Of a stretch of DNA of 64,000 nucleotides, positions 33,540-45,560 are shown piece after piece. The translations under genes were made by a program, and so were the position numbers. Under the pieces are notes generated by a model. That model did not search any database. It was not told the origin of the DNA and saw only the letters and a list, made by a program, of their open reading frames with translations. Origin of the DNA: Eupeodes corollae. Taxonomy: Eukaryota; Arthropoda; Insecta; Diptera; Syrphidae. Numbering within the stretch: position 1 is the first letter of the stretch; each line of letters starts with the position of its first letter. The DNA lies in the NCBI RefSeq assembly GCF_945859685.1, contig NC_079147.1, forward strand, positions 64,324,946 through 64,388,945. Direction: 5' to 3'.

Positions 33540-35046
33540 CCGATAAAAATGCGGCTAACCTTGTTGCATGATTTGATCTTTAACTTTTTCGCAAATTATG
33601 ATAACAAACGAATCTTAAGGTTTTATTTTATCTCAAAACCTTTAAACAAATTAGATTTCTGAACGAAACGTAAAAAAATATAAAGATAAAGAAATGTTGG
33701 GCAAGTGCAACCTCCACAAAATTAATTTGAGAATTTGCCAAGCCACGTGTAGTTCCTTCCTAGTTGACCGTTCTTATTGTTTAAAACTTACTTAAATTAC
33801 TTTAATTTGAAATTTTCAAATTGTGAGCAGTTAATATTCTTATTTGTAAATTTATTAACTTAAAAACCTTTAACCAGAAGTCAGTTCTGCCTTTTACCTT
33901 TTACGTGTACCGATCCAATAAAATTCTTAAATACGTGATTTGTTTGGAATTCTCCAAGTCTTCTTTTCGACGGGTAGGTATACTTAATAATTTGACTTTC
34001 TAACATTTTTTTACATACAAACAAAAATACATAAAATAAAAACCTTAAATAGAAACCACCGCATCGAAATATCGTAAAAAGTTCACATGGATGGTGAAAT
34101 TCGAATAAGCATCAAAAAGCCAGTATCACGAGTCAATTTTCTTATAAGTGGCTTGAATTTTCGTATAGACGGCAAAACCTTGTACAACAACAAATTGATT
34201 TATCAATCATCTCAAGTGCTAGTTAAACATTTTCGATTATTACAGTATTTTCATCTTATTCGAGATTATAAGAACAAAAACAACAACAACAGCAACACAA
34301 AAATAAAAACAGCAAGTTCTCATAGTTGAAGCTTAAATTTAATTCCGCATCAAGGCAGAACTCAGAACATGATAATAATTATAATTTGGCGAAGAGCTCT
34401 TTAAACACTTAAATAAACTTTGAAAGAATCAACGAACCAAATAAAACAAATACTGAACAACAGCGCATCCGGCGGATGTGGTGGTGGCGGTAGAACGTAG
34501 AAGCAGAGGCAACGGAAGTGGCCAGAAAATATCTTGTGCTGTGCGTGTTGGGATTAAATTAAGACTTTTCTTCTCGTTCCTTGTCGAATGTCGATCCTTA
34601 AGCTATATGCTGTTGCTGTATACAAAGGTTGTTGAGGGAAACGTTCAGATGAAATGTGTCTGGAGGCAATTTTTATGAGAGCAAAACAAAACACACAATA
34701 TCAACAGGACCCAGTACCAACACCAGAACCAGCACCAGAACCAGGACCATCAAGACGAAACGAAACGAATCAGGATTTTGTTTTTTTCGTTTTACAATGC
34801 AAAACATTTGAGTTTTTTGTGAGTTTTTTGCTGTCGATTCGTGATGCTTATCACGTTGCAGTAATAAATGCCTAACATAAAATTTTCTGAAGGACTTTTG
34901 CTACATCCAAGAACGCTTCCATCAGCCCCCTCCGAAGCCACCCAAAGCACCAACTTTTCCAACATAAAATTCAAGTTGCAAAATCAATGGCGTTTGTGTT
35001 TTTGCTTTATGGCCAAGCGCAAGCGGTTGTCTAATTTCCATAGGGA
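33540..35046. other. Unassigned AT-rich region before the gap
   Basis: No transposon motif found. It contains a small GC-richer patch at 34465-34530 (GGTGGTGGCGGT) and a CCAGAACC-type repeat at 34710-34750. ORFs of 66-80 codons have no domain. It ends at the assembly gap. Confidence 0.5.
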
Positions 35047-35246
35047 NNNNNNNNNNNNNNNNNNNNNNNNNNNNNNNNNNNNNNNNNNNNNNNNNNNNNN
35101 NNNNNNNNNNNNNNNNNNNNNNNNNNNNNNNNNNNNNNNNNNNNNNNNNNNNNNNNNNNNNNNNNNNNNNNNNNNNNNNNNNNNNNNNNNNNNNNNNNNN
35201 NNNNNNNNNNNNNNNNNNNNNNNNNNNNNNNNNNNNNNNNNNNNNN
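35047..35246. other. Assembly gap (200 N)
   Basis: Exactly 200 unknown bases, a common fixed size for a scaffold gap of unknown length. The satellite-like array at 35560 lies about 300 bp to the right, so tandem repeats may have caused the break. ORFs crossing this stretch are artefacts. Confidence 0.98.
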
Positions 35247-35559
35247 TTAACAATCGTTAGACACATATCTTCAATTTATTATTAAAGCTTCGTTGTACAT
35301 TTCCAAAGTAATCAAAAAATCGGGATTTCAAATTTCATAACAAATTGTTTGTATATGGGAGGTATAGAAAGATGTTGATTTTACACCTTTTCAAGATTTT
35401 TTTTTTAATTTTCTGTACGTACAAACCTTCTCTGGACTTTCACGAATAGTTCAAGATCAAAATTAACCAAATCAGTATAGGCATTGTTGAGTTATAACAT
35501 TACAACGAAAAGTGGCATTGATTTTTATATATATAGATAAAAATCAAAAAAAAAAAACA

Positions 35560-36290
35560 TTACTCAAAGTTCGTAAAAATTAAATATCGATTCAAATATC
35601 TTTTTAAAAACTTGAAATTTAGGCTTCAAGCTTATTTTATCTTATAAAAAATATTGTTTTCAACATTATGAAAAATTTTGAGAAAAATCGAATTGACAGT
35701 TTTTTTACAAAAAATAAAAACCTAAAAAAAAAAATTTATAAAAGTTGGTAAAAATTTAATTTCGACTTAAATATTCTTTCAAAACTTTGCGATATTGGCT
35801 ATAATTTACTTTTATCTTTCAAAAAATATTGTTGTCAATATTCAGTAAAATTTTGAACAAAATCGAATTGACAGTTTTTTATAAAAAATTAAAAACCGAA
35901 CAAAAATTAACAAAAGTTGGTAAAAATTGAATATGGATTCAAATATCTTTTCAAAAACTTGAAAGTTAGACTTCAAACTTATTTTATCTTATAAGAAATA
36001 TTGTTTTAAGCATTCTGAAAGATGTTGAGAGAAATCAAATTGACAGTTTTTCTTACAAAAAATAAAAACCTTAAAAAAAATTTATAAAAGTTGGTAAAAA
36101 TTGATTTTCGACTCAAATATCTTTTCAAAAATTGTAGATATTGGCTTTTTAACTACTTTTATCTTTCAAAAAATATTGTTGTTAACATTTAGTAACATTT
36201 TGAAAAAATCGAATTGATAGTTTTTGTACAAAAAATTAAATACCTAAAACTCTTAAAAAAAACAATACTAAAACTTGGTAAACATTTACT
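35560..36290. repeat. Tandem array of about 173-bp AT-rich units (dimeric, about 346 bp)
   Basis: Four units begin near 35590, 35767, 35939 and 36113. Each contains a TTGACAGTTTTT-like block (35691, 35865, 36039, and with GATAG at 36212), an AAAAATATTGTT block and AAAGTTGGTAAAAATT. Units 1 and 3 resemble each other (TTATTTTATCTTATAA), and so do 2 and 4 (CTTTTATCTTTCAAAAAATA), so the true repeat is a dimer. Part-units lie on both sides. Confidence 0.85.
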
Positions 36291-36889
36291 GTTACATTTA
36301 CTTTTTTACTATTGGCTTCAAACTTATTTTATTTTACAGGAATAGTACGCACGTAAAAATTGATGTTCGGTTCTTCATATATCTCAAGTTAATTTCGTTC
36401 ATCCGATTTGTAAAAATTTGTTTTCGAATAAAAACCTATTTTACAAAACTAGATTTTGAAATAAAACTATTTCTTTATATGAAAAATATTGTTGGTAATT
36501 TTAAAAATTTGTATGAGTATTTCAACTGACAACTTTCTTTACCCAACACGAAAACCTACAAGCTTTAAAGCAAGACAAATTGACTTCAAGTTTTAAAACG
36601 TCGTTAATCGAAAACCGTTGAGATTCGAGATAAACAGTTAAAAATAAAATCAGGAAGGTCATAATCTGGCTTTTATTATCCTTTAGGGGACCATTTGCTG
36701 AGAAACATGTTTTTTTATTTATTTTACGTTAAAATAGTCAAATGATTAACTGACCTTAAAAATTTAGTATTAAATGAATTCGAACTTAAGAGACTGCAAT
36801 TGAATTGACTTTTTTAATTAAATTCAAGTTAAGGGGTTAAGTTATTTTGAAAGCTAACAAATTTTAAGAAAAATCTTAGTTATGAAAAA
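36291..36889. other. Decaying edge of the array, then spacer
   Basis: Further partial matches to the array unit (ATTGGCTTCAAACTTATTTTA near 36313) fade by about 36540. The 84-codon frame at 36275-36529 lies in this repeat and has no domain. Nothing else is recognised. Confidence 0.5.
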
Positions 36890-37070
36890 GACGGAGCCAG
36901 AAATAAAACTTTTAGACATTCCAAGCGATGGTTTGATCAAAAAATATAATTTCGAGAAAAAACTTTAAAACGATGATAAGTTCCAAGATAGAGCGGGTAG
37001 GTGATAATGTAAACAACGTTTTCAAATTTAATCAAACTCCATTTAGTACGCTGATGGTGAAGGGAGTCTT
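36890..37070 (+). repeat. Dispersed direct repeat, copy 1 (possibly coding-derived)
   Basis: About 150 bp align with 38985-39160. Corresponding translations include SSKIERVGDNVNNVFKFNQT here and SSSKKEWIGKNVYNVLESNQ there. Matching phase and amino acids suggest a degraded protein-coding repeat of unknown identity, perhaps an unrecognised transposon. Confidence 0.6.
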
Positions 37071-38184
37071 TGGACCTAAAAGTCAAGGCCATAGAAAAAT
37101 TTACACAATGTAATTTTGAAAGACACTGCTAATATACAAATATTGTGAGATAATTAATCAGCCCAAAATCGGTGTGGGAATGTGTTAGTATACTAAATAA
37201 GGTGATCAAGTCCAATAGTGTCTTACTCCATTTGGACCCGGGGCAGCAAGGGATACCACGCTGTCCCTGAAATAATGAAGTAAACCAACCTGCCGGAGTA
37301 TTGGGGTGCAACATCCTTTTCACTGACCATCAAATTGTCAATTTATTCGGTAAACCTAATTTTTTTAATCATGTTAAAGTACACGAACATTCAACGTCTG
37401 AAAAAATTTCTGACAAAATTCGGAGTCTTTAACTTTAAAAGCGCTAATTCCGATTCTTGGTCATAATTTTTTGACTTAGTAGACAGGCAATAACAAGTTT
37501 AGTGTAAATATTATTTCAAGAATTGAACAATGCTTAGAAAACATTATGGCTTATTTAAGGTTGTGATTTGAGTTTACACCCATACAAGATCAAGCTGTTA
37601 TTCGCATGAGCTGGCAGAAACATGCGATATGGATCGGAATTTAAGTGCAGAGAAACCAAGAGTTTATCAGAAAAGCAGACCTGAGATATACCTGATATAT
37701 AAATACGAAAAAGAAGCTAGAAGCTCCTTCTTGAAAAAATAATTACTATCGAGATGAGGACGACAGAGCCAAAATCTCACTGATGTTCCGACTACATTCT
37801 CTAAGGCAATATCCAATCTTGAGAGAGATAAAACGAAACGTATTTGGAAATGAATATTTGACGGAGGATACGTGTACTTCACTATTAAATGTGATGCGCG
37901 TTAGTAAACTATACATATACGTCATGTTATAACTAGCAAATCCAAGCTAAAATGATTTGTTTGTATATAACGAGTTATCCATTTTGCGGTTTCAAAAGTA
38001 TCAATTCGACATCTGTCAAACTAAGTTGTTAAAACAATTTTTTTTTTGTAAATGTTAAAAGTATGAGATTTACGAAAATGAATCGCACAACTCATACAAA
38101 TTGTTTAAACCTACAACAAAATTTATAATTCTGCCAAGGCCACAGCCACATATCGTGTTTTAAGAGGAGATTATGATTGGGAGC
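37071..38184. other. Unassigned spacer
   Basis: No family recognised. A GC-richer patch at 37200-37320 (GGACCCGGGGCAGCAAGGGA at 37232) and minus-strand ORFs of 64 and 71 codons lack any domain. Confidence 0.5.
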
Positions 38185-38372
38185 GTATCGAAATCCCACT
38201 TTTTAAAATCCCGTTTTAAAAAATCCCGAAAAAAAAGTTTTATAATCCCGTCTTTTAAAATACCAATTTTTTTAAATCACGTCTTTTAAAATCCCGCTTA
38301 ATCAAAACTCTGATCAATTACAATCCCGCTTTTTAAAATTACGTCCAATCCCGACAATCCCATTTTTTTTTT
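38185..38372. repeat. Degenerate tandem repeat with TTTAAAATCCCG units
   Basis: About ten imperfect copies of a 15-25 bp unit centred on AAAATCCCG and TTTTTAAAATC between 38190 and 38370. Unit length drifts, so this is an old or slippage-derived array. It has no coding potential. Confidence 0.7.
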
Positions 38373-38504
38373 ACAAAATACGTGCATTTAACTGAATAAC
38401 AATAGAAGTCAAAGGTTTGAATGTTAAATTACTTGACTGAAACGTAGTGAAATGTCAAAATTTTTAATTCGACAAATCGGACCGATTGCATGAACTTCCT
38501 AAAA

Positions 38505-38790
38505 GAAGTTAAGAAGTCACTTTCGGTGTGCTCTTTGTTTCGGAGGTGTGATTGGACCTTACTTCTTCGAAAAGTACGATGCAACGACTGTCACCTTCAA
38601 TTCGGAGCGTTATGGCCACAAGATAAGCTACTTTTTTTTGCCTGATAACTCGAGCGAATAAGGCTTTATTGCAAGAGACATTTCTTGGCCCGTTATTTCT
38701 CTTCGTGGCGATATCTACTGATCATGCGATTTGCCACAGCTTAACTTTTGGCTGTTAGGCTACATTTTTGGTGAGCAAAAACATTGAGAT
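38505..38790 (+). pseudogene. Mariner-type transposase, catalytic middle to C-terminal part
   Basis: Translates to SLSVCSLFRRCDWTLLLR in one frame and, in the coding frame, VIGPYFFEKYDATTVTFNSE plus RYGHKISYFFLPDNSSE. It then continues, with frame changes, to a CDLPQLNFWLLGYIFGEQKH match of the third-Asp region. Upstream helix-turn-helix and downstream terminal repeat are not seen. It is an isolated relic. Confidence 0.75.
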
Positions 38791-38984
38791 ACAAAAAAGA
38801 ATTTGATATTTATCGATAAGTATTAAGGAGGATTAGTAGTTTTTTTTTTTAGTTTAAATAAAGAGCAGTTTCTCGAAAAGCGTTATGATCCGGTATAACA
38901 AATTTTGAAAGGTCATGAACGGCCGTATAAAACTGAAACGGAAAAAGGGAAAATCATGGGGTCTAAAATAGTATCATATGAAGA

Positions 38985-39160
38985 GCATTGATTTGCAAGT
39001 CTTCAGCAATAAAAGAGGTAAAAATTCCAAGAAATGGTTCGATCTATATAACTTCATTAATATCTTTAAAATGGTATCAAGTTCCAAGAAAGAGTGGATA
39101 GGTAAAAATGTGTACAACGTTCTTGAATCAAATCAAAGTCCATTACGATATCGTTTATGA
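38985..39160 (+). repeat. Dispersed direct repeat, copy 2 (60-codon ORF)
   Basis: Homologous to 36890-37070. Here the frame is open: a 60-codon ORF containing SKKWFDLYNFINIFKMVSSS and ends NQSPLRYRL. No known domain is recognised. The copy is better preserved than its partner. Confidence 0.6.
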
Positions 39161-40350
39161 TAGAATACAACGAGGAAGACTACGCTTTTGTTGATACATA
39201 TAGACTTGTAGCCCGGAATTTATTACAACCTCTCGTTTGCTTATATTGCGAATCAATGTGAATTTTTAAACAAATGTAATGTTATCCTTATTGTTACTCT
39301 TAACATTTAAATCTTGGCATGCTTTTAAATAATTAAAAGTACACAAGTACTACACGTGCATAATTATGAGTGAATATGTATATTTATAAAAATAATAAAT
39401 TTATTTTCTTCCTATTTCTTGAGACAAAAGTTAAAAAATAAAAGACGAAAATACTCTTAAAAAGTATCTCATTCCCAAATTACATATGTTCAAGGTTCAT
39501 ATTCGAGTATGATACATATTTAACTTTTCAATGTCATTACTCCTTGAAAAAGTTTTTCACTCTTACAGAAGTTAAACAACATATGTGACACAAATTCAAG
39601 ATGACTTTTTTAAGAGGGGGAGTTAAAAAACGCAATAAAACCTACAGAAGTACATATAAAATACACGGCGTTATAATAAGTATAACAAACAACCAACCAA
39701 AAAAAGTCCAACAATGAAGTCAAAAACTTTTGGGATGACTGTTGACACAACGAATCAGTTTAATCAAATCATGAAAAAGGAACTTTTTACAAGAGATATG
39801 TTATATGTAAAATCAGAAAAAGTCGAAAGGAAAGGGCGATGTACGAGTGGTATAAGCGGTTTTTCTATATTAGTCAATTTTTGTCATCCCAAAAAACCAA
39901 ACGGAAAGGAAAAAGTTATGAGTAATTTCTTCAAAAAACTTTTTCTATGATTAAATCAGTGAGTTTTTGAAATGTGAATTTCTTTCTAAATTAATTAAAA
40001 TTGTGTGCAAAGTAGTCGTTTTTCATTAAAGAAAAAAGTATTGCACTTTAATTCATGTTCTATGAAAAGACCATGTCTTAAGTCTGTAAAATCTGAACCA
40101 GAGATCCGATTTTAATGAAAGTTCAGAAAACAATGTTCCTCAAACGGATCATGATTTTTTTGACTATTATATGAAATTATGTTTTAGGCTCCAAAATCCA
40201 CACTATAGAAGGAAATATAGCCTTACCAAATAAGACCATTTGGAGTGCCTGCGGCATGGCAAATCGGATAGTTTGCGATAGCCTAAAACTTGGTTAATGC
40301 AACTTTCTTACCATGTTGAAGTTCTTGACTGCCTCGTGGTGGCTCCCGGG
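39161..40350. other. Unassigned AT-rich region
   Basis: One 78-codon ORF (39714-39950), Lys-rich with no motif, is the longest frame. There is no promoter or repeat evidence. It might be a small gene or chance. Confidence 0.4.
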
Positions 40351-40359
40351 CAATGATTT

Positions 40360-40740
40360 GTGTATCCCTATATGCATAAGTTACCTTTAATTGCAAGGGC
40401 GAAGGATAGTTTGCGGAGATTAGCACTCTTCGTAACTGAACTCCATGCCGCTATGAAAACCGAAATTACGCCTCGTATAATGATAAATCGTTCACGACTT
40501 TTGGCTATTGTACCCGGACAAATATTGGTTTCTGGAATGTAAGGACGCTTCTGAACGCAGGAAGAGAAGGTCCGCACAATTCCACATTCCTCCAGTTAGG
40601 GAGAGAATGTATGCGCTACAGGATAGATGTCTTAGGGTGTAGCGAAGTGCGATGGTTGGGATCGGGTTAATACAAGTCATGGACACGTATCACTGTACTA
40701 CTCTACTCTAGCCTAAGTTGGGTTACTCCTTACAAAAACG
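40360..40740 (+). mobile_element. RTE-2 retrotransposon, endonuclease N-terminal part
   Basis: A second RTE-like family. 40525-40700 translates to NIGFWNVRTLLNAGREGP, then RYRIDVLGCSEVRWLGSG, the first two active-site strands (Asn and Glu) of an apurinic-type endonuclease. The upstream 60 codons from 40360 may be its 5' leader. RTE-1 copy G is inserted at 40741-42620, after which RTE-2 resumes. Confidence 0.78.
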
Positions 40741-42620
40741 ACAATCTTACTTACTTACTTACTTACTTAAGGTGGCGCTACAGTCCTGTGTGAACTAGGG
40801 CCTCACATAACAAACTTCTCCATCTAGCTCGTTCCCTAGCTAGATGTCTCCAGTTTCCTGATCCAAGTTGGGTGAGTCTTCCTCTACTGCGCTGTCCTGT
40901 GGGTGCAGATTCGAAGACTTTCCGGCCGGAGCATTGGTTTCCATACGCTCTACGTGACCCAGCCATCTTCTCCTCCACTCCCCTTCGATGCATACGGGAC
41001 CGTAGATCACACGAAGAACTTTTCTCTCAAACCGACCCAAGGTCCTTCCATCCGCTTTTGTCATAGTCCATGCTTCTGCACCGTATAGCAGGACGGGGAT
41101 GATAAGGGTCTTATATAGCAACACTTTGGTCCGTCGAGAGAGAACTTTACCACTCAATTGCTTTCCAAAAACACAGCGGTTAGCAAGAGTTATTCTGCGT
41201 TTGATCTCAGCGCTGGTGTTGTTTTCTGCGTTTACAGCGGAGCCTAGGTAGACGAAGTTCTTGACTTCCTCAAAGTTACGTCTGTCGATTGTGACGTTTT
41301 GACCAAAACTTCGGTGTTGTATGTCCTTTCTAGACGACAGCATGTACTTTGTTTTGCCCTCATTAACCGTTAAACCCATTTTTGCCGCCTCTGCCTCAAT
41401 ACTCACAAAAGCCCCATTGACATCAAGCTGAGTTCTTCCGATTATGTCAATGTCATCAGCATATGATAGTAATTGGAAGGACTTTTGAAAGATAGTGCCT
41501 CTAGTGTTGACGTGTGAGCTCTGCACTATTCTTTCAAGCACGATGTTAAAAAAATCGCATGACAGCGCATCACCTTGTCTAAGTTGTTTCCAACCTTTAT
41601 GGAGCAGCGTGAATTCTCCATGGTCATCTTGCACAAACGGACGAGTTTGGCAGGGATGCCAAAACTAGACATGGCTCTATACAGCTCGTCCCTGTAGATG
41701 CTGTCATATGCGGCCTTGAAATCGATGAAAAGATGGTGGGTGTCGATTTGGTGTTCTTGAGTTTTTTCCAGAATCTGCCGTAATGTAAATATTTGATCAA
41801 CTGTGGACTTTCCTGGTCTAAAACCACACTGATAAGGACCTATCAGGTTGTTGACGATGGGCTTTAGACGTTCACATATTACGACAGAGAAGATTTTATA
41901 GGCGTTGCTAAGTAGACTTATTCCAATTGGTGCAGTTTAGAGGGTCTCCTTTTTTCAGGATCGGGCAAACAATACTGAGGTTTCATTCATCGGCCATGTT
42001 TTCTTCCGACCATATCTTACAGATAAGTTGGTGCATGCTCCTAACCAACTTATCTCCAGGTGATTTAAAGAGCTCGGCATTCAAGCCATCTACTCCAGCG
42101 GCTTTATTGGACTTCAACTTAGATATGGCAATCTTTACTTCGTCTAAGTCGGGAGGACGGGATTGTTGGCTTTCGTCGTCTATATTGAATGGATCATCCT
42201 GCCTGACATCGGAATTCAGTTCTTCGTCGCCTTTATACAGTCTGCAGAAGTGGTCCTTCCATATCCTCAGCATTGACTTCAGTTCCACTATGTTGTTTGG
42301 CTGCATTTGCCTGCCGACATTCCTCATCAAACCAGGGGTTCCTTGTTGGTGGCTGTTTGAAACCCAGCACATCAGAAGCGGCTTCTCTGATTGCATCTTG
42401 GCAATGTTTCCACTGGTTTTCGATACATTGTGTTGGCGGCAGAGAACTTCGAGAGAGGTTACTTGTAACTCGGTCGGAAAAGGATTGGGCGATCTCTGGC
42501 GATTGTAGCCGTTCGACGTTGTATCTTCTTCCAGCACCTCCCTGTTTTGCCTTGGGTCTGGAAATCCGAAGTGCTACCTTGGCTACAACGAGGTAGTGGT
42601 CCGAGTCGATGTAAGTCAAC
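40741..42620 (-). mobile_element. RTE-1 copy G, 5' truncated, inserted in RTE-2
   Basis: The 3' tail (TTACTTACTTACTTAAGG) is at 40745-40763. The minus strand then gives the C-terminus, RT and the end of the endonuclease (SDHYLVVAKVALRISR, 42619-42233 frame). It stops near 42620. Together with copy B it shows the fullest RT in this family. Flanking RTE-2 sequence on both sides marks it as a later insertion. Confidence 0.9.
40840..42619 (-). pseudogene. RTE-1 copy G endonuclease end, RT and C-terminal region
   Basis: 42619-42233: end of endonuclease. 42537-41983: linker and RT fingers (IAISKLKSNKAAGVDGLNAE, HQLICKIWSEE). A decayed stretch (41980-41830) follows, then the palm with FIDFKAAYDS readable near 41720 in another frame. 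41634-40840 is open for 264 codons: LRQGDALSCDFFNIVLERIV, LSYADDIDIIGRTQLDVNGA (motif C intact), the thumb, YGAEAWTMTKADGRTL and LGHVERMETNAPAG. Four frame breaks; all catalytic blocks are still recognisable. Confidence 0.9.
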
Positions 42621-42633
42621 TAGGACCCGCCGC

Positions 42634-42870
42634 CGTCAACAACACCCCCGCGCAGATATTATTTTGGGTATGGGAGACCTCAATGCTAAGGTTGGCAGTA
42701 ACAAAAACGGGCTAAGGCATGTCATGAATGTTCATGGTTTCGGCAATAACATTGATAATGGTGAGAGGTTCATTGACTTCTGCAACGCCAATAGCCTTGT
42801 GATTGGTGGCACTATGTTTGAATACAAGCTCTGTCATAGCTGGTCGTCGGCGGACAGGCAAGCGTCATAA
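42634..42870 (+). pseudogene. RTE-2 endonuclease core
   Basis: Encodes ADIILGMGDLNAKVGSNKNG (GDLNAKVGS is the Asp-Asn active-site block) and DNGERFIDFCNANSLVIGGT. The SDH end block is lost in 42880-42960. Its N-terminal part lies at 40525-40740, separated by the inserted RTE-1 copy. Confidence 0.85.
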
Positions 42871-43031
42871 CATAAGAAACATAAGAGGCGCCGACATACA
42901 TGAGACTTGAAAATGACCACCACTTAATGATAGCTACCCTAAGATTGCATACAGCTACAGTTCGAAGATCCAACGTTCAGAGGTACAGAGGTCCACCGCA
43001 GTGTGCACCGTAATTACATCACATCAACGCA

Positions 43032-44120
43032 TTGGCGCAAGAAGTAGAAGATGCTGCAAACAGGTGCAACAGCAGGACTGTTTACAAAAAAACCAAAGAG
43101 CTGACCGGTATATACAGCTCAAGGCAACACAAGAGGAGAGGCATTTCAGAAAAACTAATTGCTACTATTAAAGCAGCATATGAAGGATCCAAGTGTCACG
43201 TTCTGTCAGATGATGTTGAAATCAGAAGCGGAATCAGACAGGGCTGTATCCTGTTACCAATATTGTTTGTATTGGTGATAAGCGATGTACTGCGCTCAGC
43301 TCTTTCAGATAGCGGAAGGATCCAATGGACTTTGACTTATTCAAAGCGCTTGGATTACGCGCACGATGTTTGCTCAATCTCTCATAGGATCATGGATCTC
43401 CATCAAATGACAACAAGTGTGGAGAGAGAAGCGGAGATTGTGGAGCTAAAAATGAATCCGGCAAAATAAAAATGATCATCCTCGGAACCCGACCATCCTC
43501 TTAACTAAATATTTCCTCACAACCGGTGGAAAAAGCGCACCACTTCCAATACCTTGAAAGTATCGTCTCCATCGAAGGTGGGACCGAACAAGACGTCATC
43601 TGACACATTGGCAAGGCAAAAACGGCGTTCGGTATATTGTCTAAAATTTTGAGGAATAACTCTATCAGCTTAAGGACAAAGTTACGACTATTTCGCACAA
43701 ATGTCGAATCTGTGATTCTTTACGGGTGCAGCACTTGAAAGGTTACTTCAGCCATAACAAGAAAGCTGCAAAACTTCGTGAATAGATGCCTTCGGAACAT
43801 CCTAAGGTGGTCCTTCATAGAAGGACATGTCAGGAACCTATAGAATCTATAATAGGAAGGCGTAAGTCGTAATGGATTGGATATGCGCTTCGAAAAGGTC
43901 GCGACTGCATTGCAGGCTATGCAATGCAGTAGAATTCGCTCACACAAGAAGGAAGAGGAGTCGGACGACCGAGAAGCAAATGGCGCAGAACTGTCGAGCC
44001 GGAATCAGCGTCACTAGGAAAAGGTGGATGGAGCTAAAACACATCGCCGGAAACCTTTCACGATGGTTCGTAGGCGTAGTAGATGCCCTATGTCCCTTAA
44101 GGGGTTTACAAAGGACTTAA
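43032..44120 (+). pseudogene. RTE-2 reverse transcriptase and C-terminal region
   Basis: The 43032-43469 frame encodes EKLIATIKAAYEGSKCHVLS, IRSGIRQGCILLPILFVLVI (the RQG RT block) and, where YADD is expected, LDYAHDVCSISH: the second Asp position is kept but the first is His. The palm with motif A is deleted before 43150. After stops, the C-terminal frame 43872-44120 ends LKHIAGNLSRWFVGVV plus a short tail. Confidence 0.83.
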
Positions 44121-44150
44121 TAGGTCTGAGAATCTAAGTAAGTTAGTAAC

Positions 44151-45560
44151 TAAGGCCATCCATCAAAGCCAGTTGATAACTTGACAAAGTTTCGTTTCAA
44201 AAATATTTATTTCAAACAAGCTTCTTTTGAACTTCGAACTTCGACATAACAATTCAACACGCTAGACCTATTTTTTTTGAAATCCGTTTAATAAAATTTC
44301 TTTTCAAAAAATTTTTTTGTAAGGACTTTGAACAGCAACGAAAAATAAAGGTTCTACCATCCATCTTATTTTCCATATTTAATAGATTCTTTCACCCTAA
44401 AACTTCAATCTCCCATCTGAACCTATAAACGTTCAAGCATTATAACTCTGAACCTTTTCCTTTTTTTGTTGAACTTTTACTTGTTGACATTCCAAAAGTC
44501 TACAGCTTCATTGAACATGGTGTAAAGAGCAGGTAAATAAGCTCCTTGTAAGCACATTAGAAATATTTAAATGCTCGTACATAATAAATAACTCTATTTT
44601 CGTTTAAAGGAAGGGAAGTTGTATGTAACTATGTTTTCTTCTTCCCTTTTTTGTGTCCCATGTAAATTGTAATGCCCCGTTAACTTCCTTTCTCTGAGCT
44701 GACTGACTTTAATAAATGATCTGCATTGCAGTAAACTTAAAGGGGTATAGAAACACATCACAACTTCAAGTCAAGTCTTCGGGGTCGTCATTGTTCGGTC
44801 GTCTTCGTTTGGTTTGGTCTAACGTTAAAGGATTCTGGCTGAAAAACGTATCCAAAAACGAATGGATATGAATTTTTTAATATAAAATAGTTTCGAAATA
44901 GAAATTCTAAATTCTAAAATCTTCTCCATGAATATGTTTTGAATAAGTTTCAGTTGTTATTAACATTCCAAAGTTGCATCTTGTTTTCAAAAATTTCTAA
45001 AGTGCAGAAATATGTACCTTTTATAAAACTTTGTCTATATATCCACCTAGACACACTACATCATACCTATACGTATACAAAGCAGGATGCTTTGGCTTTC
45101 AGCTCCCTAAATATAATGTTCATTTTAGTTCTGCTTCTATTATTATGGTCTTAGCTTTTGTATTGTTATCCATAAGGTTAATTATTCAAGGAGTATATTT
45201 ATTTTTATTAAGTAGATGAAGATGATATAACAATGCTTTGGGGGAGCATTTGAACATCGGCGAGTTAATAAGGTTTGCGGTGGTGATGGTGGTTGGTCTA
45301 TATTTAATGCTAACTATTCCTGCTTGTACATTCCATTATAATTTAATGTTGAACAATATTTTATTACCATGTACGTTGCGTATACGTTGAAGTCTAAGAT
45401 TGGATCAAAGCAGTAAGTAAGAAGTTTGTATTAACGAGTAGGTGTTCCTCGAAAATTACGCTGATTTTATTGCATCTATTCGTTTTTGGCTTATATGTTT
45501 CCTGTTTATAGATTTCGCATCAAGCCATCAGATATGTCTTAAATCTTCTAAGAAAAGAAA
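44151..45560. other. Unassigned AT-rich region
   Basis: No motif recognised. Short ORFs (44939-45154, 45031-45219) are hydrophobic by AT bias only. A patch at 44760-44830 with TCGTC-type sequence slightly resembles the 23.1 kb region. Confidence 0.45.

Larger units (their letters stand above)
42625..44150 (+). mobile_element. RTE-2 retrotransposon, remainder of endonuclease, RT and 3' end
   Basis: Continues RTE-2 after the copy G insertion. Endonuclease core is at 42634-42870, RT pieces at 43032-43469, thumb and C-terminal region (IGKAKTAFGILSKILRNN near 43605) and end HIAGNLSRWFVGVVDALCPL RGLQRT before TAA (44120). The 3' end is AGTAAGTTAGTAAC at about 44131-44144, a short-repeat tail as in RTE-1. 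Much of the fingers is deleted. Confidence 0.82.

Noticed and set aside
34868..35266. ORFs crossing the gap
   Set aside because: They are mostly unknown residues from the 200-N run.
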